Source: Caldinitratiruptor microaerophilus (GTDB lineage Bacteria; Bacillota; Sulfobacillia; Symbiobacteriales; ZC4RG38). Taken from it: a stretch of 64,000 bases of DNA. A model generated the notes under the pieces. The model did not search any database, was not told where the DNA came from, and was given only the letters and a program-made list of their open reading frames with translations. Position 1 is the first letter of the stretch. Each line of letters opens with the position of its first letter. The stretch covers positions 2,852,001 through 2,916,000 of the forward strand of contig NZ_AP025628.1 in assembly GCF_025999835.1 (NCBI RefSeq), read 5' to 3'. Shown here one piece after another: positions 53,836 to 64,000 of the stretch. Both the position numbers and the translations under genes were made by a program.

Positions 53836-54876
53836 TTGCCTGTACCTGCACTGCTCCTCATTCTGCTGGCTCTTCTGGCGACAGCCCTCGGCCTGGCCGC
53901 TCGCCGGGGCGGGTGGGGAGTGCTCGTCCGCCGGGAGGTCGAGAACCGGCAGGCGCTGGCCGCCGCCCGGGTGCAGGTGCGGGAGGAGGGAAACCGGATG
54001 CTGGACCTCTCGCCGGAGCAGCTGCAGCAGGTCCTGCGCGAGCAGGGGTACTTCCTGGACCGCCTGCAGACCCAGCGCCTCTGGGTCTACCTGCGTCAGG
54101 GCAAGCCCGTGGGCATCCGGGGCGAGCCGGGGATCGGCAAGTCGCTGCTCCCGGAGGCGCTGGCGAAGGGCCTCGGTTTCGGCTTCATCGACATGGCGTG
54201 TCACAGCCACCTGGAAGCGGAGGAGATCGGGATCTCGTGGAACGGGTTCAAGCAGATCGTCGACGCCCAGGCGTACCGGGGCTCGGGGCCGCCCCCCGAC
54301 CTCTACACGCTCGAGTACCTGACCCCGACCCCTCTCCTCCAGAGCCTCCTCGCCGACCGGCCCACGGTCGTGCGCGTCGACGAGGTCGACAAGCTCAACG
54401 AGCACACCACGAACTTCTTCCTGCGCTACCTCGACCGCAAGGAGCTCGTGGTGCACAACATGTCCGGCGGCACCCGGACGCTGCGGGCGTCGGCGCCGCT
54501 CTACATCTTCCTCACCTCGAACGAGTACAAGAAGCTGGACCCGGCCTTCATGCGGCGGACGGTGTGGCTCGACCTCACCTTCCCGGACGAGGGCGTGCTG
54601 GCCGAGATCCTGCGCCACGGGGCGGGGGTCCCGCTGGACTTCGCGGCCCGGGTGGCACGGATCGTCCACCAGGTGCGGCAGCTGAACCTCGAGAAGAAGC
54701 CGTCGATCGCCGAGGCGCTGGAGTGGTGCCGGGCCCTGGTGGACGTCGCCGGCGGCCAGATCACCCCGCAGTCCGTCGACCTCACCATCGGCTTCCTGGC
54801 CAAGTGGCCGGAGGACGTGGCCATGGTGAAGGAGGCGCTTCGCCGGTGGTACGACACCTTTCACAAGGCGGGGTGA
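53836..54876 (+). CDS. MoxR-type AAA+ ATPase
   Basis: This 346-residue AAA+ protein has an N-terminal membrane helix (LPVPALLLILLALLATALGLAA). Walker A GIRGEPGIGKSLLPEALAKGL, Walker B TVVRVDEVDKLNEHT, and a sensor-like FLTSNEYKKLDPAFMRRTVWLDL follow. MoxR ATPases insert metal or remodel proteins with a VWA partner; the VWA gene follows with a GTGA overlap. TTG 53836 has GGAAGGTG six bases upstream. In cox clusters such pairs (CoxD/CoxE) mature CO dehydrogenase, but no such target is nearby, so the client is unknown. Confidence 0.9.
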   Translation: MPVPALLLILLALLATALGLAARRGGWGVLVRREVENRQALAAARVQVREEGNRMLDLSPEQLQQVLREQGYFLDRLQTQRLWVYLRQGKPVGIRGEPGIGKSLLPEALAKGLGFGFIDMACHSHLEAEEIGISWNGFKQIVDAQAYRGSGPPPDLYTLEYLTPTPLLQSLLADRPTVVRVDEVDKLNEHTTNFFLRYLDRKELVVHNMSGGTRTLRASAPLYIFLTSNEYKKLDPAFMRRTVWLDLTFPDEGVLAEILRHGAGVPLDFAARVARIVHQVRQLNLEKKPSIAEALEWCRALVDVAGGQITPQSVDLTIGFLAKWPEDVAMVKEALRRWYDTFHKAG

Positions 54877-56207
54877 TCGCCGCCTGGCCGGGCCGGATCG
54901 CGGCCTCGTGGGCGCGCCTCCGGGAGCTCCTCGCCCTGCTGGCGCTCTACCTCGGCTCGGCCCTCCGCCTCCTCCGCTTCCTCCTGCGGCCCGCCGATCC
55001 GAACAACCTGTTCCTCGTGGCCGCGCCGGGCCGGCCGTCTGCCGGGGCCGCGGCGGCGGACGCGACCGGCCGGACGGCCGGGCCCGGCGGCGGGGAGTCC
55101 CCTCACGCCGACAGCCCGCACGGGGCCGCCCACCGGGCCGTGCCGGGTGAGCGAACCCTGGTGCCCATGAGCGTCGGGACGCGCCGGCGAACCCTCCTCT
55201 GGGCCGGCCCCGGGCATGCGCGTGCGGATCGACCCGCGGCCGCCCCCGGCTCCCGGGCCAGCCCAGGGTCACGGGTCGAGACCGTGGTGCAGGAGGTCAA
55301 CCGCCGGTTCTCGCTGCAGGAGGTGCTGGAGCAGGAGCTCCGCCGCCTGCGGCCGCTCCAGGCGGAGGAGCTGCCGCGGCTCGTCGAGCGCCTGGCCCGC
55401 CGCTGGCTCTCCCCCGGCGAGACGTTCCGCCCGGTCGAGCGGCGCACCCGGCTCGACGTGCAGGAGACGCTGCGCCGCAACATCCCCCGGTACGGTGGAC
55501 ACGTCCTCACCTTCTACTGGGCCCGGCGGGAGCTGCCCGTCCCCCGCCGGGTGCACCCGGCGCGCGTGCTCGTGATCGGGGACGTCAGCCACTCCATGCA
55601 CCGCTACACGTCGGTGGCCCTGTACTTCTTCCACCTGCTCGGGTTCTGGTTCGACGTCGACAGCTACGTCTTCTCCGAGCACGCCACCCGGGCAACGCCC
55701 TTCCTGCGGCGTGCGGGCACGTTCGAGGAGCGCGTGTCGGCCCTCGCCCGGGCGGCGACCTCCTGGAACGCCGGCACCCGCCTCGGCACCTCCCTGGAGG
55801 AGATCCGGGCGCAGGCGACGGTGGACCCGCACACGCACGTGGTGATCGCCACCGACGGCAAGGTGTCCCTGGGGCGCGGCGAGTACGAGAAGATCGAGAC
55901 CCAGATGGCGTGGCTCAGGGCCCGCGCCCGGGAAATCGTGATCATGACGCCCGACCCCGCGCTGGGCGCCCGGGGCCGGGCCTCCCGCGCGGCCACCGGG
56001 CCCCCGCGCGCGGCGCAGGCCCCCCTCCGTGCGGTGGGGAGCCTGCGCTCGGGGCTGATCGAGCTGCCGATCTACGACCTGGGCGAGGTGTGGCAGACCG
56101 TGGTCGGGCGTTACGCCGGCCGGATCTACCACGTCCGCACCGTCCAGGACCTGGTGGACATGTGCGAAGACCTCTACCGGAGCACGGCGGCCCCGGCGGA
56201 GGTGTGA
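54873..56207 (+). CDS. VWA domain protein (CoxE-like)
   Basis: This 444-residue protein has an N-terminal helical stretch AWARLRELLALLALYLGSALRLLRFLLRP, a disordered Ala/Gly/Pro region, a helical block VETVVQEVNRRFSLQEVLEQELRRLRPLQAEELPRLVERLARRWLSPGETF, and a VWA domain. That domain has the MIDAS motif VIGDVSHSMHR (Asp-x-Ser-x-Ser) and VIATDGKVSLG. GTG 54873 overlaps the MoxR stop as GTGA, and the two almost certainly form a complex. Its stop is tail to tail with atpC, 15 bases apart. Confidence 0.88.
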   Translation: MIAAWPGRIAASWARLRELLALLALYLGSALRLLRFLLRPADPNNLFLVAAPGRPSAGAAAADATGRTAGPGGGESPHADSPHGAAHRAVPGERTLVPMSVGTRRRTLLWAGPGHARADRPAAAPGSRASPGSRVETVVQEVNRRFSLQEVLEQELRRLRPLQAEELPRLVERLARRWLSPGETFRPVERRTRLDVQETLRRNIPRYGGHVLTFYWARRELPVPRRVHPARVLVIGDVSHSMHRYTSVALYFFHLLGFWFDVDSYVFSEHATRATPFLRRAGTFEERVSALARAATSWNAGTRLGTSLEEIRAQATVDPHTHVVIATDGKVSLGRGEYEKIETQMAWLRARAREIVIMTPDPALGARGRASRAATGPPRAAQAPLRAVGSLRSGLIELPIYDLGEVWQTVVGRYAGRIYHVRTVQDLVDMCEDLYRSTAAPAEV

Positions 56208-56222
56208 GGCCGTGGCGGGCGC

Positions 56223-56648
56223 CTACTCGCCCCGCCGCACGCCGGCCTCCTCGGCCACCCGCAGGCGCACGAGCGCCCGCTGCAGGGCCGCCCGCGCCCG
56301 GGCCTCGTCGATGTCGGCGCCGCGCTGGCGGAGCCGGGCTTCGGCGCGCTCCCGGGCCGCCTTCGCCCGGAGGACGTCGATCTCGTCCGCCTGCTCGGCG
56401 GCCTCCGCCAGCACGGTCACCTTCTGCCCGGTGACCTCGGCGAAGCCGCCGGCGACGGCGACGGGCTCGTACCGGCCGCTGGCGGTCCGGTACTTCAGCA
56501 CGCCGATGCGGAGCGCCGCCACCATCGGGGCGTGGCGGGGCAGGATGCCCATCGACCCGTCCACCACGGGCAGCACCACCGCGCCCGTCTCGACCTGGCG
56601 CAGCACGGTGCGCTCGGGGGTGATGACCGTCAGCTGGAGCGCCGCCAT
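56223..56648 (-). CDS. atpC: ATP synthase epsilon subunit
   Basis: This 141-residue F1 epsilon subunit couples rotation and can inhibit ATPase. N-terminal beta domain LQLTVITPERTVLRQVETGAVVLPVVDGSMGILPRHAPMVAALRIG, then the helical hairpin EAAEQADEIDVLRAKAARERAEARLRQRGADIDEARARAALQRALVRLRV. It is the last gene of the operon, with a 3-base gap from atpD. Confidence 0.95.
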   Translation of the reverse strand: MAALQLTVITPERTVLRQVETGAVVLPVVDGSMGILPRHAPMVAALRIGVLKYRTASGRYEPVAVAGGFAEVTGQKVTVLAEAAEQADEIDVLRAKAARERAEARLRQRGADIDEARARAALQRALVRLRVAEEAGVRRGE

Positions 56649-56651
56649 GCG

Positions 56652-58097
<1,446 letters not shown>

Positions 58098-58973
58098 CTA
58101 CTTGAGCGCCTCCGCGCCACCCACGATCTCGGCGATCTCCTTGGTGATGGCCGCCTGCCGCGCCCGGTTGTACTGCAGCGTGAGGCGCGCGATGAGCTCC
58201 GTGGCGTTGTCCGTCGCGTTGCCCATCGCCGTCATCCGGGCGCCGTGCTCCGAGGCCTTGGCCTCCAGGAGCGTCTGGAAGAACACGGTCTCCACGTAGC
58301 GGGGCACCAGCTGGCCCAGGACGTGCTCGGCGTTCGGCTCGTAGAAGTACTCGACGGCGGCCTGCTCGTGGTCCCCCGGCGGCTGGGCGCCGGGCGGGGT
58401 CACCGGCAGGAGCACGATCTCCCGCGGCCGCTGCTGCACCGCGTTGATGAACTCGGTGTAGATGATGCGGACCTCGTCGACCTCGCCCTTCAGGTAGAGG
58501 TCGATCAGCTCTCGCACCATCTCCTGCGCCAGCGGCCAGCGCGCCTCCTCGCCGATGCCGACCCACTCCCGGATCGGCTTCAGGCCGCGCTTCGTGAAAA
58601 AGTCCCGGCCCTTGCGGCCGATGGTCACCAGCCGCACCGGCCGCACCTCCGCACGCAGGGCCGCCTGCGCCGCGCGCAGGACGTTCACGTTGTACGAGCC
58701 CGCCAGGCCCCGGTCCGCGGTGATCACCACGTAGGCCACCTGGGGGCTCGGGGATTCCCGGCGGGTGAGGAGCGGGTTCTGAGCCCCGGCTCCCGCCGCG
58801 ACCAGGTGCTGCAGCAGGCGGGCCAGCTCCCGGGCGTACGGCCGGGCCGCCAGGGCCCGCTCCTGGGCCCGGCGGAGCTTGGCCGCCGCCACGAGCTTCA
58901 TCGCCCGGGTGATCTTGCGGGTCGCCTCCACGGCCCGGCGTCGCCGGAGGATGGCCTTCTTGTTCTCCGCCAC
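58098..58973 (-). CDS. atpG: ATP synthase gamma subunit
   Basis: This 291-residue central stalk has the N-terminal helix LRRRRAVEATRKITRAMKLVAAAKLRRAQERALAARPYARELARLL and the C-terminal helix GARMTAMGNATDNATELIARLTLQYNRARQAAITKEIAEIVGGAEAL, which enter the catalytic head. It lies between atpA and atpD as usual. Confidence 0.97.
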   Translation of the reverse strand: MAENKKAILRRRRAVEATRKITRAMKLVAAAKLRRAQERALAARPYARELARLLQHLVAAGAGAQNPLLTRRESPSPQVAYVVITADRGLAGSYNVNVLRAAQAALRAEVRPVRLVTIGRKGRDFFTKRGLKPIREWVGIGEEARWPLAQEMVRELIDLYLKGEVDEVRIIYTEFINAVQQRPREIVLLPVTPPGAQPPGDHEQAAVEYFYEPNAEHVLGQLVPRYVETVFFQTLLEAKASEHGARMTAMGNATDNATELIARLTLQYNRARQAAITKEIAEIVGGAEALK

Positions 58974-58986
58974 CGCTCACTACCCC

Positions 58987-60531
<1,545 letters not shown>

Positions 60532-60582
60532 GCTCTACCTCACCCCTGTCTTCCCGCTTGGGGCGATCACGGATCGGGGCGG

Positions 60583-61137
60583 TCACGACGGCGGGGCGCC
60601 GGCCCGGGCGAGCCGCTCCCGCATCCGGGCCAGCCGGGTGCGGACGGAGCCGTCGTAGAGCACGTCGCCCACGCGGACCACGAGCCCGCCCATGAGCTCC
60701 GGCTCGACCCGGACCCGGAACCGGACCTGCTTGCCCAGCCTCCGGCCCAGGCGGTCCTCCAGGGCGCCCAGGACGTCGGCGGTCGGGGGCACGGCGGACC
60801 GCACCTCGACCTCCACCCGGCCAAGGGCCTCGTCCGCCAGTCGCTCGTACTCGCCGCGGATGGCCTCCAGCCAGCGCTCCCGGCGCCGGGTGACCAGGAC
60901 AGAAAGGAAGTTCCGGACCAGGGCGGGGGCCTCGGCTGCCAGCACCTCTTCGACCAGCGACCGCTTCACCCGCGCCGAAACCTCCTGGTGCTCCCACAGA
61001 GCCCGGAGGTCCCGTCGCTCCGCCAGGGTCTGGAGAACCCGGTCCAGCGCCTCGCCGACCTCCTCCACCTGCCCGGCTTCCCGAGCCAGGTCGAAGAGGG
61101 CCCGGGCGTATCGCCTCGCCAGGGAGGCACCCAGCAT
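60583..61137 (-). CDS. atpH: ATP synthase delta subunit
   Basis: This 184-residue stator subunit joins F1 to b. LARRYARALFDLAREAGQVEEVGEALDRVLQTLAERRDLRALWEHQEVSARVKRSLVEEVL begins it, and the family ending is MGGLVVRVGDVLYDGSVRTRLARMRERL. ATG 61137 overlaps the atpF stop by one base (TGATG). A longer frame upstream reads through atpF in another phase. Confidence 0.96.
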   Translation of the reverse strand: MLGASLARRYARALFDLAREAGQVEEVGEALDRVLQTLAERRDLRALWEHQEVSARVKRSLVEEVLAAEAPALVRNFLSVLVTRRRERWLEAIRGEYERLADEALGRVEVEVRSAVPPTADVLGALEDRLGRRLGKQVRFRVRVEPELMGGLVVRVGDVLYDGSVRTRLARMRERLARAGAPPS

Positions 61138-61697
61138 CAGTTCTTCCCTACCTCTTCCACGAACTTCTGGGCCAGCCGGGTGTGATCCTCGTCGGTGAGG
61201 GAGCGCTCGATGACCCGGCCCGCCACCGCCACGGCGAGCGAGGCGACCTCGGCGCGGAGCTCGGCCAGGGCCCGCTCCTTCTCGACCTGGATGGCCTCCT
61301 GTGCCCGGCTCAGTTCCGCCGCCGCCTTCTCCCGCGCCTCGTTCAGGATCCGGTCGGCCTCGGCCTGAGCCCCCCGGGTGGCCTCGGCGATGATCGCCTG
61401 GGCCTGCCGCTGGGCGCCCTGTACCTGCTCGGCGAACTCGTGCCGCAGCCGCTCGGCCTCCGCCCGGTCGGCCGCGGCACGCTTGAGGTTGTTCTCGATT
61501 TCCTGTTCGCGGTCGGCGACGACCTTCAGCAGGGGCTTGTACAGATATTTGTTCAGCAGCCAGAGAAGGACGAGGAAGTTGACGACGGTCCAGATCAGGT
61601 GGTTCAGCTGAGGAAACGGGTTCAGCCCGCCTGCTCCGTGGCCGGCCTCGGCCGCGGTCTCCGCGGCGAGCGTGAACAGGAAGTCTGCGGGAGCCAA
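61137..61697 (-). CDS. atpF: ATP synthase b subunit
   Basis: This 186-residue membrane stator starts ADFLFTLAAETAAEAGHGAGG after its initiator, followed by membrane helix LIWTVVNFLVLLWLLNKYLYKPLLKVVADRE and a long charged coil (EQEIENNLKRAAADRAEAERLRHEFAEQVQGAQRQAQAIIAEA). TTG 61697 is preferred: AGGGGGGG sits eight bases before it. An upstream ATG at 61754 would include the atpE-atpF gap. Confidence 0.92.
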   Translation of the reverse strand: MAPADFLFTLAAETAAEAGHGAGGLNPFPQLNHLIWTVVNFLVLLWLLNKYLYKPLLKVVADREQEIENNLKRAAADRAEAERLRHEFAEQVQGAQRQAQAIIAEATRGAQAEADRILNEAREKAAAELSRAQEAIQVEKERALAELRAEVASLAVAVAGRVIERSLTDEDHTRLAQKFVEEVGKN

Positions 61698-61769
61698 AGG
61701 TGGTTCCCCCCCTCTCCAGTCGGGGGCGACCAGGGAGAGTCCCGGTCGCCCCACCCCCGGACACGAAGA

Positions 61770-62006
61770 CTAGGCCGCGGGAATGCGCAGCCAGAGCAGG
61801 ATCCCCACGAGCAGGCCGTAGATGGCGACGGCCTCCATGAGGGCGAGGGCGATGATCAGGGCCCCCCGGACGTCACCTGCGGCCTCCGGCTGCCGCCAGA
61901 TCGCATCCATGGCGGCCGCGGTCGCCTTGCCCTGGGCAAAGGTCGCACCGAGGGCCGCGAGGGCGATGGAGAGGGCAGCTGCGAACGCAATCCAGGCTCC
62001 GACCAT
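61770..62006 (-). CDS. atpE: ATP synthase c subunit
   Basis: This 78-residue proteolipid has two membrane helices and the ion-binding Glu in ALIIALALMEAVAIYGLLVGILLW. The first-helix glycine motif is degenerate: GATFAQGKAT where most have GxGxGxG. Gln at the position of Na+-type c subunits and the Tyr five residues after Glu are present, but the Ser/Thr after Glu is Ala, so proton coupling is more likely. The polar loop is AIWRQPEAAGDVRG. Confidence 0.95.
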   Translation of the reverse strand: MVGAWIAFAAALSIALAALGATFAQGKATAAAMDAIWRQPEAAGDVRGALIIALALMEAVAIYGLLVGILLWLRIPAA

Positions 62007-62127
62007 CTTGTTTCATGTACCTCCTCATGATGGCTTGGGGCACGCGGGCTTCTCGCCCTTGATGCTTCACGTCCTCCCGGGGAAGGGCCGGGGCCTTCCT
62101 AGAGGGGGAGGAAATCCGGACACGCGG

Positions 62128-62925
62128 TCAGTGGGCGGCGGCCGCGTGGGCCTCGTGGGCGCCGTGGCCGTGGTCGCCGTGCGCCAGGTGCGCCCTGGCC
62201 TCGATGACGCCGCCGATGTAGATGGCGGTGAGCGTGGTGAACACCACCGCCTGGATCGCCCCGAAGAGCAGGCTCAGGCCCATGATCGGGATCGGGGCGA
62301 GGTAGGGCGCCAGGGTCGAGATGATGAGGAGGAGGACCTCCTCGGCGAAGATGTTGCCGAAGAGTCGGAGGCTCAGCGAGAAGGGACGCACGAACTCCTC
62401 GAGGATGCGGAGCGGGCCCATCAGGATGGCCAGGGGGCCCTGGTGCAGCTCCAGGACGTGCGTGATCCAGCCGCCGAAGCCGAGCTCGCGGATCGAGATC
62501 ACCTGGACGGCGATCATCACCACGACGCCCAGGCCGGCGGTGGTGCCCCACTTGCCGGTGGGCGGGTAGAAGGACCACGTCTGCCCGGCCGTGGGGATGA
62601 GGCCCGAGTAGTTGCTGAGCAAGATGAACAAGAAGAAGGTGGCCAGGAGCGGCAGGTACTTGCGGGCCTCCTTGCGGCCTCCGATAAACCCGGCGAGCCA
62701 GCCCTCCAGGAAGTCCAGCGCGTACTCGAAGAAGCCCTGGATCCGGGTGCGCGGGACGGGGCGGATCGCCCGGTTCACGAGGACGGCCAGGAGCACCAGC
62801 ACGCCCATGACCAGCCACTCGCCGACCACCAGGTTGTCGATCCCCAGGGCGGGAACCAACATGTGCGGTTCGTGAAACTCGATCGCCGGACCTGCGGCCT
62901 CCCCCAGGGTCCAGAGTCCGGTCAA
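62128..62925 (-). CDS. atpB: ATP synthase a subunit
   Basis: This 265-residue membrane stator forms the proton half-channels. About six helices; the essential arginine lies in EFVRPFSLSLRLFGNIFAEEVLLLII, and LFGAIQAVVFTTLTAIYIGGVIEA is the last helix. The His-rich tail HLAHGDHGHGAHEAHAAAAH is unusual. The start overlaps the atpI-type gene stop by four bases. Confidence 0.96.
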   Translation of the reverse strand: MTGLWTLGEAAGPAIEFHEPHMLVPALGIDNLVVGEWLVMGVLVLLAVLVNRAIRPVPRTRIQGFFEYALDFLEGWLAGFIGGRKEARKYLPLLATFFLFILLSNYSGLIPTAGQTWSFYPPTGKWGTTAGLGVVVMIAVQVISIRELGFGGWITHVLELHQGPLAILMGPLRILEEFVRPFSLSLRLFGNIFAEEVLLLIISTLAPYLAPIPIMGLSLLFGAIQAVVFTTLTAIYIGGVIEARAHLAHGDHGHGAHEAHAAAAH

Positions 62926-63209
62926 TCAAACCTCCCCCCTTTCCGCGTGTAGACGATAAAAAGAGAAATCTTCACTGCGACCGTGAGGCTGAGTGCGGCA
63001 GCGATCAGGCCGGACGCGCTGCGGGTCAGCACCCAGAACAGAACCAGCAGCAGGATGTCAAAGACGTACCGCGCAAAGAACATGCCGCCCAGTATCCGGA
63101 CCGGCTCCTTCCCGGCCCGGCGGACGCGGTCCATCGCCCGGAACAGGAGGGCGTTCTCCAGGAAGCCGGCTGCTGCCCCGAATGTGATGCCGAGAACAAC
63201 TCCTAGCAC
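62922..63209 (-). CDS. atpI: ATP synthase subunit I-like protein
   Basis: This 95-residue protein has about four membrane segments: VLGVVLGITFGAAAGFLENALLFRAMDRVRRAGKEPVRILGGMFFARYVFDILLLVLFWVLTRSASGLIAAALSLTVAVKISLFIVYTRKGG. The AtpI family may assist c-ring assembly or Mg2+ uptake. GTG 63209 with AGGGGGA upstream follows atpZ; the longer frame is the upstream gene in another phase. Confidence 0.85.
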   Translation of the reverse strand: MLGVVLGITFGAAAGFLENALLFRAMDRVRRAGKEPVRILGGMFFARYVFDILLLVLFWVLTRSASGLIAAALSLTVAVKISLFIVYTRKGGRFD

Positions 63210-63222
63210 GAAAGAAGTCCCC

Positions 63223-63513
63223 CTAGCGGGGTCCCTCTTCGGGACCACCCCGGGAGGGCTCCCTGGCCTTCGCCCTCCTCTCCCGCTCCGCGCGCTCCAG
63301 GCGGGCAAGCCCGCGGAAGAGGCTCTGGAAGGATACGGCCAGCGCGAGCAGCACGCCGGTCAGGCCAAACCAGGGGACTTCGGCTCCCCGGGCCCGATCC
63401 ACCCAGTACCCGCCGCCCCCCAGGAGAACCACCGCTGCCAGGAGCATGTAGCCGAAATCGGCCGCCAGGCTGAGGTACGGGGACCAGTTGGAGCGTCGGG
63501 GGCGTTCGGGCAA
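63223..63513 (-). CDS. atpZ: AtpZ/AtpI-family membrane protein
   Basis: This 96-residue protein has two membrane helices LAADFGYMLLAAVVLLGGGGYWVDRARG and WFGLTGVLLALAVSFQSLFRGLARL, matching AtpZ, which often heads ATP synthase operons and is linked to Mg2+/Ca2+ transport with AtpI. TTG 63513, with GGAGG nine bases upstream, is preferred because the predicted transcript starts near 63554, after the alternative ATG at 63555. Confidence 0.87.
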   Translation of the reverse strand: MPERPRRSNWSPYLSLAADFGYMLLAAVVLLGGGGYWVDRARGAEVPWFGLTGVLLALAVSFQSLFRGLARLERAERERRAKAREPSRGGPEEGPR

Positions 63514-63560
63514 CGGCTCGGGCCTCCTTCGTGCCAGCGGGCCGCCGACTCCCAACGGGC

Positions 63561-63589
63561 ATTATACAACCCTGGCCATCGTTACACAA
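63561..63589 (-). promoter_or_regulatory. SigA promoter of the ATP synthase operon
   Basis: Minus strand TTGTGT, exactly 17 bases, TATAAT (perfect -10). It fixes the atpZ start downstream of 63554. Confidence 0.8.
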
Positions 63590-63712
63590 CGGGAATGGAC
63601 CCTAAGAGAAATTCCAACATGGAAACCACATGATTCCCGTCCGGGTGGGCCGTTCACGCCGCCACCCCGCCCGGGCGGGCGCCGGGCTTGCCCTCCCCGG
63701 CCGGGCCGGCGG

Positions 63713-64000
63713 TCACGGCGCGAACTCGGACGGAAGCGCCGGAGCCAGGCCGAAGTGGTGGGCCAGGATGCCGGCGATGCGCTCGGAAGCCCGCCCGTCC
63801 CCGAACGGGTTGCGGGCCCGTGCCATGGCCGCGTAGGCCTCCGCGTCCGAGAGAAGCCGGTGCGCGTGGGCGTAGACGGCCTCGCGGCTCGTGCCCGCCA
63901 GCACCACGGTGCCCGCCGCCACCGCCTCGGGCCGCTCCGTGGTGTCCCGCATGAGCACCAGAGGCCGGCCGAAGACGGGGGTCTCCTCCTGCAGGCCGCC
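63713..64000 (-). CDS. wecB: UDP-GlcNAc 2-epimerase (partial, 3' end)
   Basis: The last about 95 residues of a WecB/MnaA-type epimerase, which interconverts UDP-GlcNAc and UDP-ManNAc for wall polymer synthesis. GGLQEETPVFGRPLVLMRDTTERPEAVAAGTVVLAGTSREAVYAHAHRLL is the strongly conserved late segment (RDTTERPEA), ending NPFGDGRASERIAGIL. The start lies beyond the right edge. It would feed the TagA-like transferase at 1355-2176. Confidence 0.93.
   Translation of the reverse strand, partial: GGLQEETPVFGRPLVLMRDTTERPEAVAAGTVVLAGTSREAVYAHAHRLLSDAEAYAAMARARNPFGDGRASERIAGILAHHFGLAPALPSEFAP

Noticed and set aside
61770-62006. Na+-translocating ATP synthase
   Set aside because: Gln and Tyr ligand positions match, but the Ser/Thr next to the key Glu is Ala, so the Na+ site is incomplete.

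Overview
This 64 kb window is very GC-rich and looks like a piece of a thermophile-type, endospore-forming, flagellated Firmicutes chromosome. The evidence is the spoIID, spoIIID, mbl and SpoIIQ-like genes, a flagellar late operon ordered as in Bacillus, RF2 with a programmed frameshift, an S-box leader, and SecA with a SEC-C tail. GC content and gene order suggest a Symbiobacterium/Caldinitratiruptor-like lineage, but that placement is inference.

Layout. 1-9.4 kb (minus strand): one close-packed operon, prfB, a membrane-anchored protein of unknown function, two tandem DUF5693 membrane proteins, csaB, a wecG/tagA glycosyltransferase and split transketolase (the C-half runs off the left edge). 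9.9-14.7 kb (plus): a Co/Ni ECF transporter (cbiM-cbiQ-cbiO) with a Fur-family gene, a ComER-like protein, a probable selenoprotein of the SelW/Rdx family with an in-frame UGA, and a MocA-like nucleotidyltransferase. 14.7-15.5 kb: an unusual non-coding stretch rich in RNA hairpins, containing a 35-residue membrane peptide gene. 15.5-21.4 kb (minus): secA, a putative NTP-transferase, long-form hpf, and two paralogous coiled-coil tail-anchored proteins with near-identical promoters. 21.5-25.6 kb: a DUF4268 gene, rfbB, rfbC, a broken rfbA and decayed DNA. 25.6-31.5 kb: a complete set of candidates for CMP-pseudaminic acid synthesis (PseB,C,F,G,I,H). 31.6-39.3 kb (plus): flagellin, flaG, fliD, an unknown gene, two Maf glycosyltransferases, fliS and a FliT-like gene. 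39.3-44.4 kb (minus): csrA, fliW, flgL, flgK, flgN, flgM and comF. 44.4-49.2 kb (minus): a GT2-like protein, metK under a SAM-I riboswitch, fabZ, flgJ-like and two flagellar rod genes. 49.4-50.2 kb (plus): a Doc-type toxin with its presumed antitoxin, inserted between mbl and the rod genes. 50.2-53.7 kb (minus): mbl, spoIIID, an M23 peptidase and spoIID. 53.8-56.2 kb (plus): a MoxR AAA-VWA pair. 56.2-63.6 kb (minus): the complete F1Fo ATP synthase operon with atpZ and atpI. The right edge holds the 3' end of a wecB-type UDP-GlcNAc 2-epimerase.

How it works together. The Pse enzymes and two Maf transferases beside flagellin point to flagellin O-glycosylation with a pseudaminic-acid-type sugar. 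FliW, CsrA and flagellin form the known partner switch, and the flagellin leader carries several GGA motifs upstream of and within its ribosome binding site. SigD-type promoters precede both flagellin and flgM. The order comF-flgM-flgN-flgK-flgL-fliW-csrA / hag-flaG-fliD-fliS-fliT / hpf-secA-prfB matches the Bacillus macro-order, with the Pse/rfb block and the metal-transport/selenoprotein block inserted. The best candidates for follow-up are the UGA-containing Rdx gene, the structured leader and 35-residue peptide near 15.2 kb, the direct-repeat operator overlapping the cbiM promoter, and the paired coiled-coil genes around hpf.
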